This document shows, in pieces, positions 8,484-17,441 of a stretch of 64,000 bases of DNA. Source of the DNA: Labilibaculum euxinicum. GTDB taxonomy: Bacteria; Bacteroidota; Bacteroidia; Bacteroidales; Marinifilaceae. The notes below the pieces were generated by a model that saw only the letters and a program-made list of their open reading frames with translations, searched no databases and was not told the origin of the DNA. The number at the start of each line of letters is the position of its first letter. The stretch's first letter is position 1. The stretch is taken from the NCBI RefSeq assembly GCF_009795715.1, contig NZ_WTCR01000001.1:310001-374000 (forward strand), given 5' to 3'. Position numbers and translations under genes: made by a program.

Positions 8484-9941
8484 ATGAAACGATATACTTT
8501 TTTGCTCATCTTGTCCCTAATAGCAGGAACTTCGTATTCTCAGAGTGTAGATAATGCACTAAAATATTCGAGACAAGAATTTAACGGAACTGCGCGTTCA
8601 ACCGCCATGGGCGGCGCTTTTGGCGCTTTAGGAGGCGACTTTTCAAGCCTAAGTATAAATCCTGCAGGTATTGGTGTTTACAGAAGTTCTGAATTTACAT
8701 TTACTCCTTCCATTGAATATACTGAATCAAAAAACAATGGTTTTTCTGAAGATAAGTATAGTTTTACCATAGGCAATGTCGGCTACGTAGCTAGTTATGT
8801 TCCTAGAATAGCACCTGAAAAAGGATGGCAAAATTTCAACTTTGGAATTGGCTACAACCGAATTGCAAATTTCAATCGTGAAGGATATTTATTCAATTTA
8901 AATTCAGGAACTTCATTGCTTGATAAGTGGGCCGATTTGGCCGCCGGCAACTCTCCGGACAACCTGTACTCTTTTGAAGAAAAACTTGCTTACGATACGT
9001 ATCTCATCAACAATGATGATGATTTAAATTATCAATCGGTACTCTTCGGAAATGATCGTATGGATCAGCAAAAACGTGTTGACGAGAAAGGATACATTGG
9101 TGAATACGTACTCTCTTTTGGTGCTAATTACGGACACAAATTGTATTTAGGAGCAACTGTTGGCATTCAAGATTTATACCACAAATCAACAACCTCTTAT
9201 TCAGAATTTTCTCTTGCTGATAACATTACATCATTAAATGAATTTACTTTTAATGAATACATGACAACATCGGGTGTTGGTGTTAATTTTAAATTTGGAG
9301 CGATCTATAAAATCACAAACAGTTTAAGAGTGGGTGCGGCAATTCATACTCCTACATTTTATAATCTTGACGAAACCTATGATACATCAGTAAGTTCAGA
9401 ATTTGATCCAAATATTCCTGATGCATTTCCTGAAGACGGAGATGCATATCATGCCTTCAAATCGGAGTTTGTATCAAGAACCAGTTACGATCTTGAAACT
9501 CCGTTTAGAACAATTCTTAGTGCGGCCTACCTATTTGGCCAAAAAGGTGTACTTAGCGTGGATTACGAAATGATTGATTACTCTAATGCCGAATTTAACG
9601 ACAGTGATGCAGGTGATTTAATGAACGAAAATCAAGACATTGCTGACTCGTACCGTTCAACTTCTAATTTAAGAATTGGTGCCGAATACCGCCTTACTCC
9701 TAATATAAGTATACGCGGTGGATACGCTAAAATCGGAGATCCTTACAAGAGTTTTATTGATGAAGGCTACAACACTTACTCTGCAGGTTTTGGAATTAAA
9801 CAAAACAACTTCTTCTTCGATATGGCCTATCAATATAAAGAGTACGATGAAGATTTTGTTCTTTACTCAGGCAGTAATGATATAGTTAGCCTGAACAATA
9901 CAAACCATCAGGTTCGAATGACCTTTGGATTCAAATTTTAA
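8484..9941 (+). CDS. FadL/OmpP1-like outer-membrane beta-barrel protein
   Basis: A 485-aa outer-membrane protein. The signal peptide is MKRYTFLLILSLIAGTSYSQ, followed by the family's N-terminal hatch region (ARSTAMGGAFGALGGDFSSL, then INPAGIG) and many alternating beta strands ending in F (FGFKF). Relatives transport hydrophobic compounds; in Bacteroidota they are often labelled hemin receptor without proof. The frame is open from 8349, but the signal peptide fixes the start at 8484. It follows the lipoprotein gene in the same direction and could be cotranscribed with it. Confidence 0.88.
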   Translation: MKRYTFLLILSLIAGTSYSQSVDNALKYSRQEFNGTARSTAMGGAFGALGGDFSSLSINPAGIGVYRSSEFTFTPSIEYTESKNNGFSEDKYSFTIGNVGYVASYVPRIAPEKGWQNFNFGIGYNRIANFNREGYLFNLNSGTSLLDKWADLAAGNSPDNLYSFEEKLAYDTYLINNDDDLNYQSVLFGNDRMDQQKRVDEKGYIGEYVLSFGANYGHKLYLGATVGIQDLYHKSTTSYSEFSLADNITSLNEFTFNEYMTTSGVGVNFKFGAIYKITNSLRVGAAIHTPTFYNLDETYDTSVSSEFDPNIPDAFPEDGDAYHAFKSEFVSRTSYDLETPFRTILSAAYLFGQKGVLSVDYEMIDYSNAEFNDSDAGDLMNENQDIADSYRSTSNLRIGAEYRLTPNISIRGGYAKIGDPYKSFIDEGYNTYSAGFGIKQNNFFFDMAYQYKEYDEDFVLYSGSNDIVSLNNTNHQVRMTFGFKF

Positions 9942-9960
9942 GAACACTACTACTATATCT

Positions 9961-9993
9961 AAAAGAGATTGCTATTATAGCAACCTCTTTTTT
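9961..9993 (+). terminator. Terminator of the FadL-like gene
   Basis: The hairpin AAAGAG-ATTGCTAT-T-ATAGCAA-CCTCTTT is followed by a T6 run, 20 bp after the stop codon. Confidence 0.8.
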
Positions 9994-9998
9994 ATTGC

Positions 9999-10031
9999 AA
10001 AAAAAATGGCTGAAACAATTGTCTCAGCCAT
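9999..10031 (-). terminator. cysN terminator
   Basis: ATGGCTGA (10006-10013) pairs with TCAGCCAT (10024-10031) around a palindromic ACAATTGT. On the minus strand it is followed by a T-run from the A-tract at 9999-10006. It sits back to back with the previous terminator. Confidence 0.78.
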
Positions 10032-10053
10032 CTTGTAATCCAACAATTGGATT

Positions 10054-11328
10054 TTATAAGATCATCCCGGCAGCAACCGTTTCATTGGTTCCTTCATCAA
10101 TAAGAATAAAACTTCCCGTTAAACGGTTCTTTTTATACGAATCGAAAAACAATGGTTTGGCAACCTTAAAAGATACGCACGCAATATCATTTAACCCAAC
10201 TACTTTATCATCTGTTACTTCATCCAAAGTATCAACATTAACTTTAAACTTCACATCACGAATCATACAACGGGTTTCGTTGGTAGTGTGCTTAATTGTA
10301 TACTTTCCACGAGGCATCATAGCCCGTTCATTCATCCAGCAAAGCATTGCCTCAAATTCCTGACTAACATTCGGTACATTATTCGCGTCAACAATCATAT
10401 CTCCTCTTGAAATATCAATATTGTCACTTAATCGTAATGTTACTGATTGAGGAGTAAAAGCAACCTCCTGTTCTCCGGTAAAAGAATCAATAGCCTCAAT
10501 AGTTGTTTCAATTCCCGAAGGTAAAATCCGAACCTTATCGCCAGGATGAAAAACACCACTTGCTACCCTACCGGCATATCCACGATAATCGTGAAACTCA
10601 TCCGATTGCGGACGAATTACATACTGAACAGGTAATCTTGAATCTCCATGATTACGATCATCAACGATTTTAATATTTTCCAGAAGATCCAACAATGGAG
10701 TACCGGAATACCAATCCATTTTAGTTGATGCATCCACCACATTATCACCCAATTTTGCCGAGATAGGAATAAAACGAACATCTTTAATGTTCAATTTATC
10801 AACAATCGTTTTTTGGTAATCAGCCTTAATTCTATCGTAAGTCTCTTGCGAATAGTCAACCAAATCCATTTTATTGATACACACAATAATATGTGGTATT
10901 TGCAGTAAATTGGCGATGTATGAATGACGAAGTGTCTGTTCAATTACACCATTACGTGCATCAACCAAAATTAATGCGGCATTCGCAGTAGACGCACCCG
11001 TAACCATGTTTCGGGTATACTGAATGTGTCCTGGAGTATCGGCAATAATAAACTTTCGTTTTGGTGTTGCAAAATAACGGTATGCAACATCAATGGTTAT
11101 TCCTTGTTCACGTTCGGCTCTTAAACCGTCTGTTAACAAAGCGAGATCGACTTCTTCATCACCTCTTTTTTTACTGCTGATTTCGATAGCTTCCATTTGA
11201 TCTTCGAAAATGGCCTTACTATCATATAATAATCTTCCAATAAGGGTACTCTTACCGTCATCAACACTTCCTGCTGTGGTGAATCGTAAAAGTTCCATAT
11301 CTAAATATCCTGCTGATTTCTCTGACAT
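10054..11328 (-). CDS. cysN: Sulfate adenylyltransferase, GTPase subunit CysN
   Basis: Regulatory GTPase of ATP sulfurylase; GTP hydrolysis drives formation of adenylyl sulfate (APS) by CysD. EF-Tu-like G motifs are present: GSVDDGKST (20-28), DTPGHIQYTRNM and NKMD. At 424 aa it is the stand-alone form without a fused APS kinase; that activity is encoded by cysC nearby. It follows cysD after 55 bp on the minus strand. Confidence 0.96.
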   Translation of the reverse strand: MSEKSAGYLDMELLRFTTAGSVDDGKSTLIGRLLYDSKAIFEDQMEAIEISSKKRGDEEVDLALLTDGLRAEREQGITIDVAYRYFATPKRKFIIADTPGHIQYTRNMVTGASTANAALILVDARNGVIEQTLRHSYIANLLQIPHIIVCINKMDLVDYSQETYDRIKADYQKTIVDKLNIKDVRFIPISAKLGDNVVDASTKMDWYSGTPLLDLLENIKIVDDRNHGDSRLPVQYVIRPQSDEFHDYRGYAGRVASGVFHPGDKVRILPSGIETTIEAIDSFTGEQEVAFTPQSVTLRLSDNIDISRGDMIVDANNVPNVSQEFEAMLCWMNERAMMPRGKYTIKHTTNETRCMIRDVKFKVNVDTLDEVTDDKVVGLNDIACVSFKVAKPLFFDSYKKNRLTGSFILIDEGTNETVAAGMIL

Positions 11329-11383
11329 AACTATATTTTTCTCTTAGCCTCCAGCTTCAAGCTTTTAGCCTCACATTCAATTT

Positions 11384-12289
11384 TTAAAAATATCCTTCTT
11401 TCTTACGATCTTCCATCGCGGCTTCCGACCTTCTGTCATCGGCTCTTGTTCCACGCTCGGTTGTTCTTGTAGCTGCAACTTCTTCGATAATTTCTTCTAA
11501 AGAATGTGCCTCCGATTCAACAGCTCCGGTGCAAGTAGCATCTCCAATGGTACGGAATCTAACGATTCTTTTCTCCGTCTTTTCTCCTGGACGCATTGGT
11601 ATGCAATCACTTTTAGCCAAAAGAGTTCCATTTCTTTGAAACACTTCACGTTCGTGTGAAAAATACAGATTAGGAATTTCAATATTTTCAAGATAGATGT
11701 ATTGCCACACATCCATTTCAGTCCAATTCGAAATAGGAAATACTCTAAAATGTTCTCCAATATGTTTCTTCCCGTTAAACAGGTTCCACAATTCAGGACG
11801 CTGATTTTTTGGATCCCACTGACCGAACTCATCTCTATGAGAGAAAAAACGTTCTTTAGCTCTTGCTTTCTCCTCATCGCGACGACCACCGCCCATTGCG
11901 CAATCTACTTTTAAATCTTCGATACCATCCAAGAGTGTAACTGTTTGCAACTTATTTCTACTGGCATTAAATCCAGTTTCTTCTGCAACTTTTCCCTGAT
12001 CAATAGAGTCCTGAACGTAACGCACAATAATACGGGTTCCTGTTTTCTCCATCAGCATATCTCTAAACTCGATGGTTTCTGCAAAATTATGTCCCGTATC
12101 AATATGCATCATTGGGAAAGGCACCTTTGCAGGAGCAAAAGCCTTACGAGCCAAGTGAAACATGATAATAGAATCTTTTCCTCCGGAAAATAACATGACC
12201 GGATTTTCAAATTGAGCAGCAACTTCACGAATCACAAAAATAGATTCAGCTTCCAGTTCTCTTAAATGATTAATATTGTATTCCTTCAT
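11384..12289 (-). CDS. cysD: Sulfate adenylyltransferase, catalytic subunit CysD
   Basis: Makes APS from ATP and sulfate together with CysN. It is a PP-loop ATP pyrophosphatase: the SGGKDS loop is in VMLFSGGKDSIIMFHLA, and the C-terminus has the CysD-typical GTRADDR and EDRKKEGYF. Length (301 aa) is normal. It lies 82 bp downstream of cysC, giving the order cysC-cysD-cysN. The cysD-cysN spacer contains a repetitive purine-rich sequence, described under findings. Confidence 0.96.
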   Translation of the reverse strand: MKEYNINHLRELEAESIFVIREVAAQFENPVMLFSGGKDSIIMFHLARKAFAPAKVPFPMMHIDTGHNFAETIEFRDMLMEKTGTRIIVRYVQDSIDQGKVAEETGFNASRNKLQTVTLLDGIEDLKVDCAMGGGRRDEEKARAKERFFSHRDEFGQWDPKNQRPELWNLFNGKKHIGEHFRVFPISNWTEMDVWQYIYLENIEIPNLYFSHEREVFQRNGTLLAKSDCIPMRPGEKTEKRIVRFRTIGDATCTGAVESEAHSLEEIIEEVAATRTTERGTRADDRRSEAAMEDRKKEGYF

Positions 12290-12371
12290 TCGAAAATATT
12301 TTATTTGCTTTCTAACGGACTATTTATTGAAACAGTCATTTACAACAAAGTCTACTTAGTTTTCAACTTCA

Positions 12372-12980
12372 CTAATTTCTTATTAACCGAGGTAAAATAG
12401 CTTCAATAACTTTTTCTACCGACTCCACAGGCGTCATTTCAGAGGTTTTGATTTCCAAAAAAGGATTCTCAGGTGCTTCAAAAGGAGAATCAAGGCCAGT
12501 GAAATTTTCAATTTCCCCATTTCTGGCTTTTTTATACAATCCTTTTACATCTCTCTCTTCACATACTTTATAAGATGCATTTACATACACCTCTAAAAAA
12601 TCTTCTTTCCCAACTATTTCCTTTGCTACATCCCTAATGTCAATAGTAGGACTCACAAAACAATTAATTGTAATGACACCGCAATTCAGAAATAACTTAG
12701 ATACCTCGGCAATTCGCCTGATATTTTCAGTTCTGTCTTCTTCCGAGAAGCCTAAATTTTTATTGATTCCTGTTCGGATGTTATCTCCATCAAGAATCTG
12801 GGTTAAAAACCCCCTTTTCTGAAGTTCCTTCTCCAATCCGATAGCAATAGTGGTTTTACCTGATCCGGAAAGTCCAGTCATCCAAATAACCTTAGAATTC
12901 TGATTTAAAATCCCCTCTTTATCTTCCCTTCCTAAAATCCGATCAAACACAGGATGGATATTTGTTGCCTTTGTGGTCAT
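12372..12980 (-). CDS. cysC: Adenylylsulfate kinase
   Basis: Phosphorylates APS to PAPS. Walker A is GLSGSGKTT (36-44), and the APS-binding segment FVSPTIDIRD is present. Length (202 aa) is standard for the single-domain kinase. It is first in the cysCDN set. No PAPS/APS reductase, sulfite reductase, sulfotransferase or CysQ phosphatase is in the window, so the sequence does not show whether PAPS is for reduction or for sulfation. Confidence 0.96.
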   Translation of the reverse strand: MTTKATNIHPVFDRILGREDKEGILNQNSKVIWMTGLSGSGKTTIAIGLEKELQKRGFLTQILDGDNIRTGINKNLGFSEEDRTENIRRIAEVSKLFLNCGVITINCFVSPTIDIRDVAKEIVGKEDFLEVYVNASYKVCEERDVKGLYKKARNGEIENFTGLDSPFEAPENPFLEIKTSEMTPVESVEKVIEAILPRLIRN

Positions 12981-13097
12981 TAACTATTTTTTGTTTTGCT
13001 ATTTTCTTACAATTCTGATTTTTGAAAAGTAAGGGCAAATGTACATATTATCAGTAGATTTTAAAAATCTACGCATTTTTGAATTCATGATTTTTCG

Positions 13098-13129
13098 CAA
13101 AAAAAAATCCGGATTTTTCAATCCGGATT
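13098..13129 (-). terminator. fabI terminator
   Basis: Two copies of the self-complementary AATCCGGATT (13106-13115, 13120-13129) form a hairpin. On the minus strand it is followed by a T-run complementary to the A-tract ending at 13106. Confidence 0.75.
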
Positions 13130-13153
13130 CAAAAGATAATATTTAGCTTTTTA

Positions 13154-13993
13154 TTATTCTTTACAATCGCAAGGATTAAAACTCTTATTGTACTGGCTCA
13201 TAGCTCTATAACTCATGCCCATACTTGAGAAACCTCCGTCATGAAATAAATTCTGCATGGTAACTTTCTTTGTCAGATCTGAGAATAAAGTGATGCAATA
13301 ATTCGCACATTCTTCAGCAGTAGCATTTCCAAGGGGCGACATTCGTTCCGAAAAATCAATTAATGAATCGAATCCTTTAACTCCGCTACCGGCAGTTGTC
13401 ATTGTTGGTGATTGCGAAATAGTATTAATACGCACACTTTTTTCACGTCCATAGATGTAACCAAAACTTCTGGCGATCGATTCCAACATCGATTTAGCAT
13501 CAGCCATATCGTTGTATTCGTACATTGTTCTTTGTGCCGCCGCATAAGATAATGCTACTACAGATCCCCACTCAGCCATTGCATCAAGTTTCTTTGCAGT
13601 TTGCAATACTTTGTGAAATGAAATGGCCGAAATATCCAATGTTTTTTTCAAGTACTCGTAGTTCAATTCATCGTAAGCAAGTCCTTTACGAACATTTGGC
13701 GACATACCAATTGAATGAAGAACGAAGTCAATCTTACCACCCAAAATCTCCATTGATTTTGTAAACAACACTTCCAAGTCCTCGGGACTTGTAGCATCAG
13801 CAGGAATTACCTGAGCATTACATTTTTTAGCCAATTCATCAATTGTACCCATTCGGATGGAAACAAGAGTATTTGTTAAAACAATCTCAGCTCCTTCTGC
13901 CACGGCAAGTTCTGCAACTTTCCATGCAATAGACATTTCATTCAAGGCACCAAAAATAATCCCTCTTTTTCCTTTTAATAAATTATACGACAT
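13154..13993 (-). CDS. fabI: Enoyl-[acyl-carrier-protein] reductase
   Basis: NADH-dependent last step of fatty-acid elongation. An SDR-fold protein with the FabI-type atypical cofactor loop (GIIFGALNEMSIAWKVAE) and the FabI catalytic pair Tyr160-x6-Lys167 in YNDMADAK. Length (279 aa) is as in other Bacteroidota. It is transcribed alone between recN and cysC and has its own terminator. Confidence 0.95.
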   Translation of the reverse strand: MSYNLLKGKRGIIFGALNEMSIAWKVAELAVAEGAEIVLTNTLVSIRMGTIDELAKKCNAQVIPADATSPEDLEVLFTKSMEILGGKIDFVLHSIGMSPNVRKGLAYDELNYEYLKKTLDISAISFHKVLQTAKKLDAMAEWGSVVALSYAAAQRTMYEYNDMADAKSMLESIARSFGYIYGREKSVRINTISQSPTMTTAGSGVKGFDSLIDFSERMSPLGNATAEECANYCITLFSDLTKKVTMQNLFHDGGFSSMGMSYRAMSQYNKSFNPCDCKE

Positions 13994-14111
13994 ACTTAGT
14001 AATTATCATTTTTTTCAGCTTCAAAGATAACACATTAAATTAAGAATGATCCTAAATAAGCTCATTAATTAAGACTGAATAAATTCTTTAATTCGATAAA
14101 ATGTGAAACAA

Positions 14112-15767
14112 TTAATTAGATAACAGCACCTTAGCATTGTCCAAAGCTGCCTGAGTGAGGTCAGCTCCGCTTAGCATTTTAGCAAGCTCTTCTATGCGGC
14201 TTTGCTGGTCGAGAAGTACAATATTTGAATAGGTTTCCAACTCATCATCTGCCTTATAAACCTTATAATGATTTTTTCCTTTTCCTGCTATCTGAGGAAG
14301 GTGAGTAATACTGATTACCTGAATATTTTCTGCCATTTTATTCATCATAGTTCCCATTTTGGCTGCAATTTCACCGGAAACACCCGTGTCAATTTCATCA
14401 AAAACGATGGATGGCAATGCTGTCGACGAAGATATTAAATACTTGATACTCAACATGAGTCTGGACAACTCTCCCCCTGAAGCAACTCTTTGCACTTCCT
14501 CTAGCTGACCATTCTTATTGGCACTGAACAGAAAACTCAAATAATCACATCCCAAATACTGAAAATCTTCTTTAATCTGTGTAGAGATCTTAAAGTTTGC
14601 ATTGGGAATTCCGAGCTGAACCAGCTGCGAAACGATTGTTTTCTCAATAGCGGGAATTACCTTTACCCTACTATCAGTAAGCTTTTTAGCTGACTTAATA
14701 ACCAATTCTTTCTGCGCTTTTAATTGCTTCTTCAAATCTTCAATGAAATCATCACCAGAAACAATTTTATCCACTTTTTGTATCAATTCTTCCCTGATTT
14801 GAATTAGCTCTTCAACAGAATTCACATGATGTTTCTGTTGCAGGGAATAAACAGCATCTAATTTCTGATTTAAAAATTCAATTCTTGAAGGGTCCAATTC
14901 AACAGACTCATTACTTCGATCCAATTCCTGTGCAAGATCATTCAATTCGATGTATGCACTCTCCAGTCGTTCAAAAAAACTTTCAGCATCCGGGAATACG
15001 TTTTTGATTTGAGCTACTGCATTCCGCGCCTCTTTCAACTGCGTAACAATTGGAAATTCACCTTCCGACAGATTTTCGTACGCTTTAACCAAACCCGACT
15101 TAATCTCCTCGGCATGAGTCAGAGTTTCCAACTCAGCTTCCATTTCAATCTGTTCTCCGGCAACTAATTTTGCATCGAGCAATTGCTCCAATTGAAACTG
15201 AAAATAATCCAAATCAGCTTTTTCCTTGGCGGCCAATTCTTCTTGTTTACGCAACTCCTGCTTTAGCTTTTGGAATTTATCAAAGTACTCTTGATACTTT
15301 TTTAAGATCTCCGAATTGCCTGCATAAGTATCTACAATTCCTACCTGATACTCGAAACTTCCAATCACCAAATTCTGATTTTGGCTATGCACATCAATCA
15401 GGCGCAAACCTAACTCTTTTAAAATTTTTACACTTACAGGTGAATCGTTCACAAAAGCCCGGCTCTTACCATTAGGAAGTATTTCTCTTCGTAGCAGAGT
15501 TTCCTTTTCGTAATCCAATTCGTTGTCAGCAAAAAACTTCTCTAATTGATACCTTTCAATTGAAAATGAACTTTCGATTATGCACTTTTGTTCTTTATCC
15601 TTAAGTACATTCACCTCCGCTCTTTGACCTAAAACCAAGGATAAGGCTCCTAAAAGTATTGACTTACCAGAACCTGTTTCTCCCGTTATTACTGAGAAAC
15701 CATCTGAAAATTCAATATCCAGCTTTGTAATTAAAGCATAATTCTGAATTGATATGGATTGAAGCAT
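14112..15767 (-). CDS. recN: DNA repair protein RecN
   Basis: SMC-like ATPase for double-strand-break repair. The Walker A motif GETGSGKS is at 29-36, a long coiled coil spans roughly 150-360, and the ABC signature VASGGELSRLML is followed by Walker B DEIDTGVSGEIA. The 551 aa are full length. It is last in the order bamD-rpoZ-coaBC-porD-recN, which I know as a common Bacteroidota arrangement. Confidence 0.97.
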   Translation of the reverse strand: MLQSISIQNYALITKLDIEFSDGFSVITGETGSGKSILLGALSLVLGQRAEVNVLKDKEQKCIIESSFSIERYQLEKFFADNELDYEKETLLRREILPNGKSRAFVNDSPVSVKILKELGLRLIDVHSQNQNLVIGSFEYQVGIVDTYAGNSEILKKYQEYFDKFQKLKQELRKQEELAAKEKADLDYFQFQLEQLLDAKLVAGEQIEMEAELETLTHAEEIKSGLVKAYENLSEGEFPIVTQLKEARNAVAQIKNVFPDAESFFERLESAYIELNDLAQELDRSNESVELDPSRIEFLNQKLDAVYSLQQKHHVNSVEELIQIREELIQKVDKIVSGDDFIEDLKKQLKAQKELVIKSAKKLTDSRVKVIPAIEKTIVSQLVQLGIPNANFKISTQIKEDFQYLGCDYLSFLFSANKNGQLEEVQRVASGGELSRLMLSIKYLISSSTALPSIVFDEIDTGVSGEIAAKMGTMMNKMAENIQVISITHLPQIAGKGKNHYKVYKADDELETYSNIVLLDQQSRIEELAKMLSGADLTQAALDNAKVLLSN

Positions 15768-15825
15768 AGGAATCTAAAAAATGATCATGGTAACTCGGCA
15801 AAACAAGCTTATCCCTAAAATAGAA

Positions 15826-16731
15826 TTACTTTTCTTTTTGCCCTATTATTTTATTGTATTTTGAAATATTGGCAGGATCAATTTCGCTGAGTATATTAAA
15901 AACCCTTTTCTTTTCATCCGTAAAGGATTCTGAAAAAATATTCACCAACTCATCGGCTTTTGCATCAAAAAATATTTGAAGAATAAATGATCCTGGTTTT
16001 GTTCTATATGCTTTCTGAAGTAATCGTAAACTTTCTGCTATTTCAGCTCTGGATTCAGTTAAACGCTCTGCCATATTATCCAACCCTAAACGATGGTAGC
16101 GATAAAGGCACTCTCGAACCGGGCTATAAGCATTGTTTAATATGTTCTCGACTAACCAATATCTGTTTTTCCTACTTTCGAAAGCCTTCCAACCTTTTAC
16201 ATTTGAATTTTGCATCTTATTTACAATCGCCTCAGCTTTTGCGTAATAAACACTCCCGCCATCCATCGAATAAGTATCGTAATCCAAACCTAAAACAATA
16301 TAAGCATAGTAAGATAACAATGCAGTTAAACTGGTCGGTGTAGTTGCCTCGTTGAACTCTAAAGTTTGATACTCTACGTACTTGAACTGAACATCATCGT
16401 CCTTAAAATTTAGCAATACACTATTGTAAGAAGAATTAAATATTGGCCGGCTAACCTGAACCTGAACGGAGCCCTTAAACTCATCGGCAGATATTTGATT
16501 GGTTAAATTAATTAGAATCGTACATTCAATTCTCTCATCGTAACTATAAACATGATCTGTCCATCGCGTGGTATTCATAAACTCGTAAACCGCAGTCTGA
16601 AGCGTTCTAAATACCTGTTTATTGGTTCCCTGGATTTGCTGACTCACAATCTGAACATTACACCTTAACTCCTGAGAAAACAAAGGAATGGAGATGATAA
16701 AAGCAAATAGCAATACAATGAGTTTTCGCAT
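15826..16731 (-). CDS. porD: PorD-like type IX secretion protein (DUF4835)
   Basis: A 301-aa exported protein with signal peptide MRKLIVLLFAFIISIPLFSQ. It then carries DUF4835-family features: cysteine soon after cleavage (ELRCNVQIVSQQIQGTNKQV), NTTRWTDHVYSYDERIEC and YYAYIVLGLDYDTYS. This family is annotated as the type IX secretion component PorD; its exact role is not settled. The position between coaBC and recN is the usual one in this phylum. Confidence 0.85.
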   Translation of the reverse strand: MRKLIVLLFAFIISIPLFSQELRCNVQIVSQQIQGTNKQVFRTLQTAVYEFMNTTRWTDHVYSYDERIECTILINLTNQISADEFKGSVQVQVSRPIFNSSYNSVLLNFKDDDVQFKYVEYQTLEFNEATTPTSLTALLSYYAYIVLGLDYDTYSMDGGSVYYAKAEAIVNKMQNSNVKGWKAFESRKNRYWLVENILNNAYSPVRECLYRYHRLGLDNMAERLTESRAEIAESLRLLQKAYRTKPGSFILQIFFDAKADELVNIFSESFTDEKKRVFNILSEIDPANISKYNKIIGQKEK

Positions 16732-16790
16732 AATTCGATTTCAAAAGTTAACAGCTAAAGTTAAAAATTTAAACGGAAGTGAACCAATAT

Positions 16791-17441
16791 TTATTCTTCA
16801 TAATATGCAATCAATTCATTAACGATATCTTTTGCCACCTCTGCTTTACTTTTCAACCCGAACTTTTTACACTCTCCACGCTTATTTATTATCGTTATCT
16901 TATTGGTATCGTACTGAAAACCGGCACCTTTATCATTCAAAGAATTAAGAACTACGAAATCCAGATTTTTCTTCTCCAACTTCAATTTGGCATTGGTTTC
17001 TTCATCGTTTGTCTCCAATGCAAAACCGACCAAAAATTGATTTATTGTTTTAATGTTACCCAAAGATGCAGCAATATCCTTTGTGGGAGTAAGCTCTATG
17101 GTATAATTTTCCTTTCCTCTTTTCACCTTAGTATTTTCTGTTGTTACAGGTGTAAAGTCAGCCACTGCAGCGGTCATAATTCCACCATCGCAAGACGGAA
17201 ATGCCCGTAACGATGCCTCGTACATTTCCCGAGCAGAAACAACATCAATACGTTTTATATTTTGATTTTGAGTACTTAAAGAGGTAGGTCCGCTTACCAA
17301 GATAACCTGAGCTCCTTGGGAAGCTAATTCTTCGGCTATTGAAAAGCCCATTTTTCCGGATGAAAAATTACCAATAAAACGCACAGGATCAATTTTTTCG
17401 TAAGTTGGTCCTGTGGTAATTAAAATCTTCTTATTGCTTAG
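16791..17441 (-). CDS. coaB: Phosphopantothenate-cysteine ligase part of CoaBC, in the -1 frame
   Basis: The second half of the bifunctional coenzyme A enzyme CoaBC; joins cysteine to 4'-phosphopantothenate. The coordinates give the -1 reading frame from the first codon after the slippery tract, 216 residues. The start of the CoaB domain, KKILITTGPTYEKIDPVRF, is encoded without any ATG, GTG or TTG before it. The first such codon is the GTG inside DPVRFIG (17384), which would delete the conserved GPTYEKID loop. Translation therefore seems to require entry from coaC by a -1 shift or slippage. Joined, the halves give about 401 aa, the normal CoaBC length. A true inactivating frameshift or a homopolymer sequence error is the alternative. 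Confidence 0.85.
   Translation of the reverse strand, partial: LSNKKILITTGPTYEKIDPVRFIGNFSSGKMGFSIAEELASQGAQVILVSGPTSLSTQNQNIKRIDVVSAREMYEASLRAFPSCDGGIMTAAVADFTPVTTENTKVKRGKENYTIELTPTKDIAASLGNIKTINQFLVGFALETNDEETNAKLKLEKKNLDFVVLNSLNDKGAGFQYDTNKITIINKRGECKKFGLKSKAEVAKDIVNELIAYYEE

Noticed and set aside
9995-10363. 122-codon plus-strand frame
   Set aside because: Antisense to the end of cysN and beginning inside the cysN terminator.
16791-17384. Independent coaB gene starting at GTG 17384
   Set aside because: This start would remove the conserved GPTYEKID part of the CoaB domain, which is encoded upstream in the same frame; a continuation from coaC fits better.
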